Positions 1 through 8,642 of a stretch of DNA of 20,370 nt are shown one piece after another. The stretch's first letter is position 1. The number at the start of each line of letters is the position of its first letter. The DNA lies in NCBI GenBank assembly GCA_015491615.1, contig WFVN01000012.1:1-20370 (forward strand), given 5' to 3'. The translations under genes and the position numbers were made by a program. The DNA comes from Gammaproteobacteria bacterium. GTDB taxonomy: Bacteria; Pseudomonadota; Gammaproteobacteria; S012-40. The notes below the pieces were generated by a model, which worked only from the letters and a program-made list of their open reading frames with translations, searched no databases and was not told the DNA's origin.

Positions 1-1402
1 GGGTGAGGGCGTCGCCGTCGGGATCGTCGGCCGCGGCGGCGAGGACCACCGATACGCCGGCCCGCACGCGCCGGTCGGGACCCAGGTCCACCCGCGGCGG
101 GGCGTTGGGGGCGAGGGCGGCGAGGGTGCTGCCCGTGTCCAGGATGCCGGCGCCGCAGGCGCGGCAGTCGCGGCCAGTGCCGGTGGGAAAGGGGCGCGCG
201 TGGGCGGCGAGGTGGGCGGCCACGGCATCGGGGTCGAGGGTGGGATCCAACGCGAACATGAGGGCGACGGTGCCGCTCACCAGGGGCGCGGCCATGCTGG
301 TGCCCTCGGCGTGGCCGTAGGTGTCCGCGCCGGGGTCGCTCCAGCCGTCGTTGGCGAGGGAGAGGATGCGCCCCTGGGCGTCGCCGCCGGGGGCCGCCAG
401 GTCCACCACCGCGCCGGTGTTGGTGTAGCTGGTGGCGCCGCCGTCGCGGCTCACCGCCGCCACGGTGACGACGCCGGCGCAGTTGCCGGGCGAGCTCTGG
501 GCGGCGTCGCCGCCGTCGTTGCCGGCCGCGGCGACCACCACCGCGCCGGCGGCGCGGGCGGCGTCGATGGCCTCCTGGAGGGTGTAGCCGCATGCCCCCC
601 AGCCGCCCAGGGAGAGGTTGATCACGCGCGCCGGACGGGGGTTGTCGGGCACCCCGGGCACGGGCAGGCCGGCGGCCCAGCGGATGCCGTCGGCGATGTC
701 CGAGCTGTAGCCGCCGCAGGCGCCGAGGACGCGCACCGGCAGGATCCCGGCGGCCCAGTCCACGCCGGCGATGCCCTCGCCGTCGTCGCTCACGGCGCCG
801 ATCTGGCCGGCGACGAAGGTGCCGTGCCAGGAACTGCCGGCGCCGCAGTCGTCACCGGGGTCGCTGGCGTCGCCGTCGCGCCCGTCCCCGTCGCGGGCCA
901 TGGCGGGGTCGGAGACGAAGTCGTAGCCGGGCAACAGGCGCGGCGCCAGTTGCGCGTGCGGCAGGACGCCGGTGTCCACCACCGCCACCGTCACCGCGGC
1001 GTCGCCCACGGTCCGCTCCCAGGCGGCGGGCAGGCCGATGGCAGCGGGGGCGGTGGAGGTGTCGTGCAGGTACCACTGGTCGGGCCAGAAGGGGTCGTCG
1101 GGCAGGCGCGCCGGGCGCAGGATGCGGTCCGGCTCGGCGCGCCGCACGCGCGGGTCCTCCGCCAGGCGCCGCGCCAGGGCCTCGGCCTCGGCATCGTCCA
1201 GGGGCGCATCCACGCGCAGGATCAAGCGCGAGCCCACCGCCCGCACCTTGGCGAGCGCCGGCCAGCCCGCCCCAAGATCCAGGCGCGCCGCCTGTCCTGG
1301 CTTGGCCGCCGCCGGCACCAGATCGACGATGAAGCGGTCCGTCCCCGCCCAGCCCGCGCGGGCGGCGAGGAGAACGAACAGACACAGGAGCAGACGCGCC
1401 AT
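1..1402 (-). CDS. Secreted subtilisin-like serine protease (S8 family), 3' end outside the window
   Basis: I translated this frame directly; 467 codons are visible and it runs off the left edge without a stop. The ATG at 1402-1400 has GGAGG four bases upstream. Residues 1-19 (MARLLLCLFVLLAARAGWA) are a typical Sec signal peptide. Residues about 22-98 look like a short inhibitor-type propeptide. The catalytic triad of family S8 is complete: Asp143 in VAVVDTG, His193 in SWHGTFVAG and Ser369 in GTSMAAP, with oxyanion Asn295 in AAGND. After the protease domain, residues about 433-467 begin a DPDGD-containing module like the Ig-like PKD/K319 repeats, so the protein continues with C-terminal extension domains. 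It lies 57 bases behind gspF on the same strand, which fits co-transcription with gspDEF and export through that system. Substrate specificity and any C-terminal sorting signal cannot be seen. The family call is secure; the secretion route is inferred. Confidence 0.93.
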   Translation of the reverse strand, partial: MARLLLCLFVLLAARAGWAGTDRFIVDLVPAAAKPGQAARLDLGAGWPALAKVRAVGSRLILRVDAPLDDAEAEALARRLAEDPRVRRAEPDRILRPARLPDDPFWPDQWYLHDTSTAPAAIGLPAAWERTVGDAAVTVAVVDTGVLPHAQLAPRLLPGYDFVSDPAMARDGDGRDGDASDPGDDCGAGSSWHGTFVAGQIGAVSDDGEGIAGVDWAAGILPVRVLGACGGYSSDIADGIRWAAGLPVPGVPDNPRPARVINLSLGGWGACGYTLQEAIDAARAAGAVVVAAAGNDGGDAAQSSPGNCAGVVTVAAVSRDGGATSYTNTGAVVDLAAPGGDAQGRILSLANDGWSDPGADTYGHAEGTSMAAPLVSGTVALMFALDPTLDPDAVAAHLAAHARPFPTGTGRDCRACGAGILDTGSTLAALAPNAPPRVDLGPDRRVRAGVSVVLAAAADDPDGDALT

Positions 1403-1459
1403 GGCGCCTCCGACGGGCAGGGCCTACCTGCCTGTCGTCAGCGGCGCGGATTTATTGAG

Positions 1460-2677
1460 CTACTGGATGAGCCGGTTCATGTCCAGGATGGGGACCATGA
1501 TGGCGAGGACGATGGTGAGGACGACGCCGCCCATGACCAGGATCATGAACGGCTCGAAGACGCCGACGAGGGCGGCGATGGTGGTCTCCAGCTCCCGTTC
1601 CTGGGTCTCGGCGGCGCGCTCCAGCATCGCCTCCAGGTTGCCGGAGGCCTCGCCGGAGGCGATGAGGTGGAGGGTCATGGGGGGGAAGTAGCCGCCCGTC
1701 TCCAGGGCCTGCTTGATGCCCGCCCCCTCGCGCACACGGCGGGCGGCGGCCTGCACCGCCTCGCGCATGGGCAGGTTGGTGATGACCTGGGCGGACAGGC
1801 GCATGGCCTCCAGCACGGGCACGCCGCTGGCGGTGAGGATGGCGAAGGTGCGGGCGAAGCGGGCCGTCTCCAGGCCGCGTACCACGCGCCCGATCAGCGG
1901 CAGGCGCAGGAGCAGGGCGTGGAAGCGCCGGCGCGGCCCCTCGCGGCGTAGGAGGGCGTGGAAGGCGAGGCCGGCGGCGGCGAGGGCCGCCAGCAGGGTG
2001 AGGCCGTGGGCGGAGAGGAAGTCGCTGGTGGCGATGAGGGCGCGGGTGAGCCAGGGGAGTTCCTGCCCCACGTGGGCGAACATCTCCACCACCTGGGGGA
2101 CGACGTAGCTGAGGAGCAGGAGGATGACCCCCACCGCGACGAGGGTCACCAGGGCCGGATAGAGCAATGCCAGACCCAGTTTCTGGCGCATGGCCTGGCG
2201 CCCTTCGGTGCAGTCGGCGAGGCGCTCCAGGACCACGTCCAGGTGGCCGGACTGCTCGCCGGCGGCGATGGTGGTGCGGTAGAGGTCGGAGAAGACGTGC
2301 GGGAAGTCGCCGAGGGCGTCGGCGAAGGTGTGGCCCTCGAGGATGCGCGAGCGCACCCCCATCACCATGCTTTTGATGCGCGGCTTCTCGGTCTGCTGGG
2401 AGACGGCCTTGAGGGCCTCCTCCAGGGGCATGCCGGAACGCACCAGGGTGGCCAGTTGGCGGGTCAGCAGGGCCAGGTCGGCGGCGGAGATGCCGCGTTT
2501 GAACAGCGTTCCGCCGCCGCTGCGGCGCGCCTCCTTCTGCCGCACCTCCTCCACAGAGACGGGCAAGAGACCCTGTTCGCGCAGGGCCTGGCGCACCTGG
2601 CGGGGGGTGTCGCCCTCCACCACGCCCTTGCGAGTGCGGCCCTTGGGGTCGAGCGCGGTGTATTCAAAGGCGCCCAT
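1460..2677 (-). CDS. gspF: Type II secretion inner-membrane platform protein GspF
   Basis: This 405-residue protein has the standard GspF/PilC length and layout: two tandem cytoplasmic T2SSF domains (about 65-190 and 268-395) and three membrane segments near 168-194, 220-243 and 370-397. The internal duplication shows in the paired motifs GEQSGHLDVVLERLA (140-154) and GEASGNLEAMLERAA (342-356). The start MGAFEYTALDPKGRTRKG is the family's usual N-terminus. GspF sits in the inner membrane and links the GspE ATPase to pseudopilus assembly. It begins 6 bases after the gspE stop, so the genes are probably translated from one message. PilC of type IV pili is the nearest alternative, but the gspD-gspE-gspF order and absence of pilB/pilD neighbours favour GspF. 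Confidence 0.95.
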   Translation of the reverse strand: MGAFEYTALDPKGRTRKGVVEGDTPRQVRQALREQGLLPVSVEEVRQKEARRSGGGTLFKRGISAADLALLTRQLATLVRSGMPLEEALKAVSQQTEKPRIKSMVMGVRSRILEGHTFADALGDFPHVFSDLYRTTIAAGEQSGHLDVVLERLADCTEGRQAMRQKLGLALLYPALVTLVAVGVILLLLSYVVPQVVEMFAHVGQELPWLTRALIATSDFLSAHGLTLLAALAAAGLAFHALLRREGPRRRFHALLLRLPLIGRVVRGLETARFARTFAILTASGVPVLEAMRLSAQVITNLPMREAVQAAARRVREGAGIKQALETGGYFPPMTLHLIASGEASGNLEAMLERAAETQERELETTIAALVGVFEPFMILVMGGVVLTIVLAIMVPILDMNRLIQ

Positions 2678-2683
2678 GGGGGC

Positions 2684-4231
2684 TCAGTCCTCGCGGGTGA
2701 CGCGCAGGACCTCTTCCAGGGTCGTCTCCCCGGCGAGCACGCGGCGGACGCCGTCCTGGCGGATGCTGGGGCCGCGGCGGCGGGCGTGGGTCTCCATGGC
2801 CTGTTCGCTGGAGCCGTCGTGGATCATGGTGCGCAGGGTGTCGTCCACCTCCACCACTTCGTAGATGCCGGTGCGTCCGCGGTAGCCGCTGTGGTTGCAC
2901 TCGGGGCAGCCCACCGGGTGGTAGAGGATGGGCGGCTCGGCCGGATCCACCCCCAGCAGCTCGCAGTCGGCGTGGCTGGCCGGCTGCGGGCGTTTGCAGT
3001 GGGGGCAGAGGAGACGCACCAGGCGCTGCGCCACCACCCCCAGGAGGGTGGAAGAGAGAAGGAAGGGCTCGACGCCCATGTCGCGCAGGCGGGTGACCGC
3101 CCCCACGGCGGTGTTGGTGTGCAGGGTGGAGAGGACCAGGTGACCGGTGAGGGAGGCCTGGACGGCGATCTCGGCCGTCTCCAGGTCGCGGATCTCGCCC
3201 ACCATGACCACGTCCGGGTCCTGGCGCAGGATAGCGCGCAGGCCGCGGGCGAAGGTCATGTCCACCTTGGGGTTCACCTGCGTCTGGTTGACCCCGTCCA
3301 GGTAGTACTCGATGGGGTCTTCCACCGTCATGATGTTGCGCGAGCGCTCGTTGAGGCGGGTGAGGGCGGCGTACAGGGTGGTGGTCTTGCCGGAGCCGGT
3401 GGGGCCGGTGACGAGGATGATGCCGTGCGGCTTGTGGATCATCCGGTTGACCACCGTGAGGTCGCGCTCGGACATACCCAGCTGTTCCAGGTCGAGGCGT
3501 CCGGCACGCTTGTCCAGCAGGCGCATCACCACCCGCTCACCGTGCCCCGAAGGCAGGGTGGAGACGCGCACATCCACCGCCCGCCCGGCCACTTTGAGGG
3601 AGATGCGGCCGTCCTGGGGGAGGCGTTTCTCGGCGATGTCCAGCTTCGCCATGACCTTGATGCGGGAGACGATGAGGGGGGCGAGGGCGCGCTTCTGCTC
3701 CAGCACCTCGCGCAGCACGCCGTCCACCCGCATGCGCACCACCAGGCGGTTCTCGAAGGGCTCGATGTGGATGTCGGAGGCGTCCGCCTTGATGGCCTCG
3801 GTGAGGAGGGCGTTGATGAGACGGATGATGGGGGCGTCGTCTTCGGTCTCCAGGAGATCTTCCGGCTCCCCCAGCTCTTGGGCGACGCTGGTGAGGTCCA
3901 GCTCCTCGTGCAGTTCGCCGGCCATCTGCATGGCCTGGTTGGTGCCCTGCTCGTAGCCCTGCTGGAGGAGGGCGTCGAAGGTCTCGGCATCCACCTGGCG
4001 CAGACGCAGGGGCCGGTCCAGGGCGCGGCGCAGTTCGGCGAGGATGGCAACACTGGCGCCGGGCCCCAGCACTACCCGCGCACCGTGTTCGTCCAAGCCC
4101 TCCACGAGTACCTGGTGGCGGCGGGCGAAGGCGTAGCCGAGGGCCGGGGGCCCTGCCGTCTCGTCCGGGACTTCCGGCGGACTCTCTTCGGCGGTCTCGG
4201 GGAGCGCGGAATGGCTGTCCGGTTGGTACAT
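2684..4231 (-). CDS. gspE: Type II secretion ATPase GspE
   Basis: A 515-residue cytoplasmic secretion ATPase. The N-terminal T2SSE_N-like region (about 30-130) precedes the ATPase core. Walker A is GPTGSGKT at 276-283, the Asp box is TVEDPIEY around 302-309, the degenerate Walker B is VVMVGEIRD at 341-349, and the His box is TGHLVLSTLHTN at 362-373. A zinc-binding tetracysteine (C409, C412, C442, C445) distinguishes GspE/PilB from PilT. It powers pseudopilus assembly through GspF and GspL. The ATG at 4231-4229 is only 2 bases after the gspD stop, so translational coupling is likely. The first 25 residues are acidic and poorly conserved in type. All expected catalytic motifs are present. Confidence 0.97.
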   Translation of the reverse strand: MYQPDSHSALPETAEESPPEVPDETAGPPALGYAFARRHQVLVEGLDEHGARVVLGPGASVAILAELRRALDRPLRLRQVDAETFDALLQQGYEQGTNQAMQMAGELHEELDLTSVAQELGEPEDLLETEDDAPIIRLINALLTEAIKADASDIHIEPFENRLVVRMRVDGVLREVLEQKRALAPLIVSRIKVMAKLDIAEKRLPQDGRISLKVAGRAVDVRVSTLPSGHGERVVMRLLDKRAGRLDLEQLGMSERDLTVVNRMIHKPHGIILVTGPTGSGKTTTLYAALTRLNERSRNIMTVEDPIEYYLDGVNQTQVNPKVDMTFARGLRAILRQDPDVVMVGEIRDLETAEIAVQASLTGHLVLSTLHTNTAVGAVTRLRDMGVEPFLLSSTLLGVVAQRLVRLLCPHCKRPQPASHADCELLGVDPAEPPILYHPVGCPECNHSGYRGRTGIYEVVEVDDTLRTMIHDGSSEQAMETHARRRGPSIRQDGVRRVLAGETTLEEVLRVTRED

Positions 4232-4233
4232 GG

Positions 4234-6267
4234 TCAGTCGAAGGTCTCGTCTTCCGGCGCCGGATCAGGGGGCGCGGGACGTGGCTCGGGCGCTTGCTCG
4301 AGCGCCGGTGTCGCTTTGGACCCGGGCGAGGCCTGCGGGTTCTCCTTTTCCTTGGGATGGCTGAGGAAATCTTCGATGGCGGGGAGCACCGCCGTCTCTT
4401 CGCCGCGCAACAGGCCGGCTCCCTTTTCCCGTGCCTCCAGTTGCTTGGCGCGCATGAGACTGTATTTCTGCTGCGTCACGGCGGCGGTCATGGCCTGATC
4501 GCGGAGAATCACCGGGCGCAGGAAGATCATTAGGTTGGTCTTCACTTTGTTGGTGCGCTTGAAGCGGAACAAGTTGCCCAACAAGGGCAAATCGCCCAGG
4601 ATCGGCACCTTTTGCATGGTGTCGTTGACGTCGTCGGTGATCAGGCCGCCGAGGACCACCACTTCACTGTCGTCGACGATCACCGAGGTCTTGATGGACC
4701 GCTGGCTGGTGACCAGATCCGCCTGACCGGCCTGGCCGGAGGTGATGGAGTCCACCGTCTGTTCCAGGTCCAGCTTGATGGCGTCGCCCTCGTTGATTTG
4801 CGGCTTCACCTTCAGGCGGATGCCCACCTTCTTGGGCTTGAAGGTGACGAAGGGGTTGCTGACGCTGGCCCCGCCGGGACCGCCGGTGACCGCGTAGGTG
4901 CCGGTGGGTACGGTGACCTCCTGACCGACGAAGATCTCCGCTTCCTCGTTGTCCATGGTGATGAGGTTGGGGGTGGAGAGGACGTTGGTGGCGGCGTCGG
5001 AAGCGAGGGCGTTGACGATGGCCGCAAGGTTGTAACCGCCGTCGCGGATACGGCCAACGCCCAGGGTGAGACCGGGACCGAGGGGGGGAATCTGCCGCTG
5101 CATGATCGAACCGGCGACGTTGACGATGCTGTTGTTGCCCAGGTTCACCACCCCCACGGGCTTGTCGCCGGGGCTCTCGCCGCCGGCCACCCATTGCACC
5201 CCCAGCTCCATGGCCTTGCTCATGGAGACCTCGGCGATGACCGCCTCCACCAGCACCTGGGCGCGGCGTACGTCCAGTTGCTGGATGACCGTCTTGAGGG
5301 AACGGACGACGTCCGGGGGGGCAGTGATGACGAGGGCGTTGGTGGCTTCGTCCGCCTGGATGTTGAAGGGCAGGTTTGACGCACTGGTCTTCTTGCCCTT
5401 CTGACTGCGCTTGGCCTGCAACTTGCCGACCCCGGTGAGGACCGGCACCAGGTCCTTGGCCTGGGCGTAGCGCAGATAGACCACGTGCGTGTTGCCCACC
5501 GTCTCCGAAGGGGTGTCCAGATGGGCGATGATGGTTTTCAGTTGCAGGCGCGCCGCCTTCTCGCCGCCAATGAGGATGGAGTTCGTGCGCTCGTCCGCCA
5601 CCAGGGTGGGCTGCTGGGACTTGGGCTCGTTCTTGCGCTTGGCCTGCTGCAGGCTGTTGAGGACGCGCACCACCTCGGCGGCGGAGGCGTGCTCCAGGGG
5701 CACCACCTCGATCTCGCCACCGGAGGGCTGGTCGATACGCTCGATGATGCGCAGCAGGCGCTGCACGTTGCTGGCGCGGTCGGCGAGGATGAGGGTGTTG
5801 GTCTGGGCGTGGGCGGCCAGATGCCCCTGGGGCGGCACCAGGGGGCGCAGGATGGGCACCAACTGGGCGGCGGAGACGTGACGGATCTCCACCACCTGGG
5901 TGATCACCTCCTCGCCCTCGCCGCGCGGCGGCGTGCCGCTGTGCTTGGCCTCGGCGTCGGGGACGATCTTGATCACCGGGCCGCTGGGCACGGCGGCGTA
6001 GCCGTGCACCTCCAGCATGGCGAGGAAGACCTGATAGACCTGATCGGGCGCCAGGGGCTGGGCGGAGACGATGGTCACCTTGCCCTTGACGCGTGGATCG
6101 ACGATGAAGTTCTTGCCGGTGGCCTCGGCGACGGTGGTGATGACGGCGTTGATGTCGGCGCCCTTGAGGTTCAGGGTCACCTTTTGCCCCGCCCAAGCGG
6201 CGCCCGTCACGAGGAACAGCAGGCCCGCCAGCCAGAGCGCGCGCACGGCGCGTCGTATCCCACCCAT
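4234..6267 (-). CDS. gspD: Type II secretion outer-membrane secretin GspD
   Basis: A 677-residue secretin. I place the start at 6267 rather than the longer reading frame from 6357 because the ATG there is preceded by AAGGGAGA at good spacing and opens a clear signal peptide (MGGIRRAVRALWLAGLLFLV..AWA, cleavage near residue 26). The N0 domain (about 27-100) has the family opening VTLNLKGADINAVITTVAE; repeated N1-N3 domains follow to about 345. The secretin core at about 335-590 ends with the signature VPILGDLPLLGNLFR at 554-568. The last 75 residues form a Pro/Glu-rich tail of low complexity. GspD forms the outer-membrane channel through which folded periplasmic proteins leave. It heads the gspDEF operon; no gspC lies upstream, which is unusual for classic operons. 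No convincing promoter could be picked in the 172-base gap before it. Confidence 0.96.
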   Translation of the reverse strand: MGGIRRAVRALWLAGLLFLVTGAAWAGQKVTLNLKGADINAVITTVAEATGKNFIVDPRVKGKVTIVSAQPLAPDQVYQVFLAMLEVHGYAAVPSGPVIKIVPDAEAKHSGTPPRGEGEEVITQVVEIRHVSAAQLVPILRPLVPPQGHLAAHAQTNTLILADRASNVQRLLRIIERIDQPSGGEIEVVPLEHASAAEVVRVLNSLQQAKRKNEPKSQQPTLVADERTNSILIGGEKAARLQLKTIIAHLDTPSETVGNTHVVYLRYAQAKDLVPVLTGVGKLQAKRSQKGKKTSASNLPFNIQADEATNALVITAPPDVVRSLKTVIQQLDVRRAQVLVEAVIAEVSMSKAMELGVQWVAGGESPGDKPVGVVNLGNNSIVNVAGSIMQRQIPPLGPGLTLGVGRIRDGGYNLAAIVNALASDAATNVLSTPNLITMDNEEAEIFVGQEVTVPTGTYAVTGGPGGASVSNPFVTFKPKKVGIRLKVKPQINEGDAIKLDLEQTVDSITSGQAGQADLVTSQRSIKTSVIVDDSEVVVLGGLITDDVNDTMQKVPILGDLPLLGNLFRFKRTNKVKTNLMIFLRPVILRDQAMTAAVTQQKYSLMRAKQLEAREKGAGLLRGEETAVLPAIEDFLSHPKEKENPQASPGSKATPALEQAPEPRPAPPDPAPEDETFD

Positions 6268-6439
6268 GGAGTCTCCCTTCGATCGTTCTGTCGGTCGTTC
6301 TCGGCACATCCCGCCGAGCCCTGAAGGACGGGCCGTGGAAGGCAAGAACGATACCATACCCCGCGAAGGGTGCCGAAGTGGCGTGAAACGCGGATGAAAG
6401 GGAAAAGAAAAACACTCCGGGACGGGGCGCTTGGGCGGG

Positions 6440-6799
6440 TTACTGGCCTTCGGCGGAGTCCTGGGCCTTCTTTTCCTTGGCCTTGGCCACCGCCGCTTCC
6501 ATCATCGGCTTCAATTCACCCTGGGCGTGCAGCTCAAGGACGATGTCGCAACCGCCCACCAGCTCGCCGTCGATGAAGATCTGGGGGAAGGTGGGCCAGT
6601 CGGCCACCTTGGGCAACTCGGCCATGATCTGTGGATTCTGCAAGACGTTCACATAGGCGAACTCGACCCCGGTGTCCATCATCGCCTGGGCGGCGCGCTG
6701 GGAGAAGCCGCACATGGGCAGCTCGGGGGTGCCCTTCATGTAGATGATGACGGGGTTTTCGGCGATCTGTTGCTTGAGGGTGTCCAGCAGGCTGCTCAT
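6440..6799 (-). CDS. grxD: Monothiol CGFS glutaredoxin (Grx4/GrxD type)
   Basis: A 119-residue monothiol glutaredoxin with the active-site CGFS at 30-33, the cis-proline stretch WPTFPQIFIDGELVGG (T70-F71-P72) and the glutathione-contacting GGCD at 82-85. Family members bind a [2Fe-2S] cluster jointly with glutathione and BolA-type partners and deliver or store Fe-S clusters in the cytoplasm. The Lys/Ala-rich C-terminal tail (101-119) is a modest extension over the usual 105-110 residues. An ACGGAGGAACC sequence ends directly before the ATG. It begins 44 bases after the asnO-like gene on the same strand, so it may be the last gene of that unit. A weak -10-like TATGAT (6834-6839) in the gap lacks a recognisable -35. 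No bolA is nearby. Confidence 0.96.
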   Translation of the reverse strand: MSSLLDTLKQQIAENPVIIYMKGTPELPMCGFSQRAAQAMMDTGVEFAYVNVLQNPQIMAELPKVADWPTFPQIFIDGELVGGCDIVLELHAQGELKPMMEAAVAKAKEKKAQDSAEGQ

Positions 6800-6843
6800 G
6801 GTTCCTCCGTTGGATGTCCTGGATCAATTCCCGATCATAACAC

Positions 6844-8640
6844 TCAGGCACTCGCCGAGGCCAGGGGATCCACGTGGCGCTGGAGCCACAGTTCCAGCAG
6901 GGCGAGGTGCCAGAGCTTGCTCCCCTGCAGACGAGTGTGGTGGCGCTCGGGTTCCGCCAGCAGGCGCTCCACGTACTCGCGCCGGTAAAGACCACGGGCG
7001 CGGCAGGCGGGGGATTCCAGCACCTCGCGCATGAAGGCCAGAAAGTCACCGCGCACGTATTTGAGGGCGGGCATGGGGAAGTAGCCCTTGGGGCGGTCGA
7101 TGACCTCGGGCGGCAGGTATTTGCGGGCGATGACCTTGAGGGGGTGTTTGCCGCCCTCGGGGAGCTTGAGTTCGGCGAGCATGGCCATGGCCGTCTCCAC
7201 CAAGCGGTGGTCGAGGAAGGGGACGCGCGCCTCCAGGCCCCAGGCCATGGTCATGTTGTCCACCCGTTTCACCGGGTCGTCCACCACCAGGGTGGTCACG
7301 TCCAGGCGCAGGACCTGGTCCAGGAAGCCGCCCGCGCCGGGCTCTTCCAGGCGCCGGGCGATGTAGGCGCGGGTCACGTCGCCCACCTGGTATTCGGGGG
7401 CGATCATGGCCTGGTATTCGTCGTGGTCGCGGTCGAAATAGTGGCGGGCGAAGCGTTCCACCGGCGGCCCCTCGCGCTCGGCGGCCATGCGCGGGTACCA
7501 GAAATAGCCGGCGAAGACCTCGTCCGCCCCCTGGCCGCTCTGCACCACTTTGATCTCCTGCGAGACCCGTTCGGCGAGCAGGTAGAAGGCCACCGCGTCC
7601 TGGCCGAACATGGGCTCGGCCATGGCGTCCACCGCCTCGGGCAGGCGCGCGAGGACCTCCGGATTGGGGATGGAGAACTTGCGGTGCCGGGTGGGGTAGC
7701 GGGCCACTACCCGGTCGGAGTACTCGAATTCGCTGCCGCGTTCCTCGCCCACATCCTCGAAGCCGATGGAGTAGGTGTGCAGGTCGCGGGCCCCTTCCTG
7801 GGCCAACAGGGCCACCAGGAGGCTGGAGTCGAGGCCGCCGGAGAGGAGCACCCCCACGGGCACGTCGGCGATCTCCAGGCGCCGGCGCACCGCCTCGCGC
7901 AGGGCCGCCTCGATGCGCTCGGGCCAGACCTCGGCCGGGGTGTCGCGATCCTGCCCCACCTGATCCAGATACCAGTAGCGGCGCTCGCGCCAGTGGCCCT
8001 TCAGGTCGAGGGTGGCGCAGGTGGCCGGGGGCAGCTTGCGGATGCCCTTGAGGAAGGTGCGGGGGGCGGGGACGACGCCGTGCAGGGTGAACTGGAAGTG
8101 CAGGGCCTCGGGGTCGAGGGTGGTGTCGATGTCGCCGCCGGCCAGGAGGGCCTGGGTGTTGGAGGCGAAACGCAGGCGGCGGTCGTCGAGGCTGTAGTAG
8201 AGGGGCTTGATGCCGAGGCGGTCGCGGGCCAGGAACAGGGTACGGCGGTGGGTGTGCCAGACGGCGAAGGCGAACATGCCGTGCAGGCGCTCCACGCAGC
8301 CCTCCCCCCACTCGTGGTAGGCCTTGAGGATGACCTCGCTGTCACCGTCGGTGAAGAAGCGGTAGCCCAGGGCGCGCAGTTCCGCGCGCAGTTCGCGGTA
8401 GTTGTAGATAGCGCCGTTGAAAACCAGCACCAGACCCAGCTCCGGGTCCACCATGGGTTGGTTGGCCCGCTCGCTGAGGTCGATGATGGCCAGGCGCCGG
8501 TGCCCCAGGGCCAGGGGACCGTCGCCATGACTGCCGCCGTGGTCGGGGCCGCGTCGCTCCAGGTGGGGGAGCATGGCGGCGATGGTGCCCAGATCGGCGT
8601 CGCGCCCGTCCAGGCGCAGTTCTCCGCAGATGCCGCACAT
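6844..8640 (-). CDS. asnO: Asparagine synthase-family amidotransferase, N-acetylglutaminylglutamine amidotransferase type
   Basis: A 598-residue class II glutamine amidotransferase. Cys2 is the glutaminase nucleophile after Met removal, and the N-terminal GATase domain spans about 2-215. The asparagine synthetase domain has the pyrophosphate loop SGGLDSS at 267-273. The opening MCGICGELRLDG, the NYRELR..LGYRFFTDGDSEV stretch and HGVVPAPRTFLKGIRKLPPAT resemble, from memory, the AsnO subfamily (TIGR03104 type) more than housekeeping AsnB. That subfamily amidates N-acetylglutaminylglutamine to the osmolyte NAGGN in Pseudomonas and rhizobia. The start is two bases after the stop of the hydantoinase-like gene. 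The usual partner (ngg, acetyltransferase plus ATP-grasp ligase) is not next to it, so the role in osmoprotection is inferred from sequence type alone. Ordinary asparagine synthesis remains possible. Confidence 0.85.
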   Translation of the reverse strand: MCGICGELRLDGRDADLGTIAAMLPHLERRGPDHGGSHGDGPLALGHRRLAIIDLSERANQPMVDPELGLVLVFNGAIYNYRELRAELRALGYRFFTDGDSEVILKAYHEWGEGCVERLHGMFAFAVWHTHRRTLFLARDRLGIKPLYYSLDDRRLRFASNTQALLAGGDIDTTLDPEALHFQFTLHGVVPAPRTFLKGIRKLPPATCATLDLKGHWRERRYWYLDQVGQDRDTPAEVWPERIEAALREAVRRRLEIADVPVGVLLSGGLDSSLLVALLAQEGARDLHTYSIGFEDVGEERGSEFEYSDRVVARYPTRHRKFSIPNPEVLARLPEAVDAMAEPMFGQDAVAFYLLAERVSQEIKVVQSGQGADEVFAGYFWYPRMAAEREGPPVERFARHYFDRDHDEYQAMIAPEYQVGDVTRAYIARRLEEPGAGGFLDQVLRLDVTTLVVDDPVKRVDNMTMAWGLEARVPFLDHRLVETAMAMLAELKLPEGGKHPLKVIARKYLPPEVIDRPKGYFPMPALKYVRGDFLAFMREVLESPACRARGLYRREYVERLLAEPERHHTRLQGSKLWHLALLELWLQRHVDPLASASA

Positions 8641-8642
8641 CT

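Noticed and set aside
200..1951. Long plus-strand open frames of 500 or more codons opposite the protease and gsp genes (also 1958-4498).
   Set aside because: They are antisense shadows in GC-rich DNA. The translations are rich in Gly, Ala, His and Asp without domain motifs, and the opposite strand has clear conserved genes.
6280..6301. Direct repeat of CGTTCT in front of gspD, considered as an operator.
   Set aside because: Only two short copies, no match to a known site and no convincing promoter beside them.
6399..6439. Possible terminator after grxD, with a T-rich run GTTTTTCTTTTCC on the minus strand.
   Set aside because: The GC-rich sequence before the T run does not form a convincing stem, so I did not call an intrinsic terminator.
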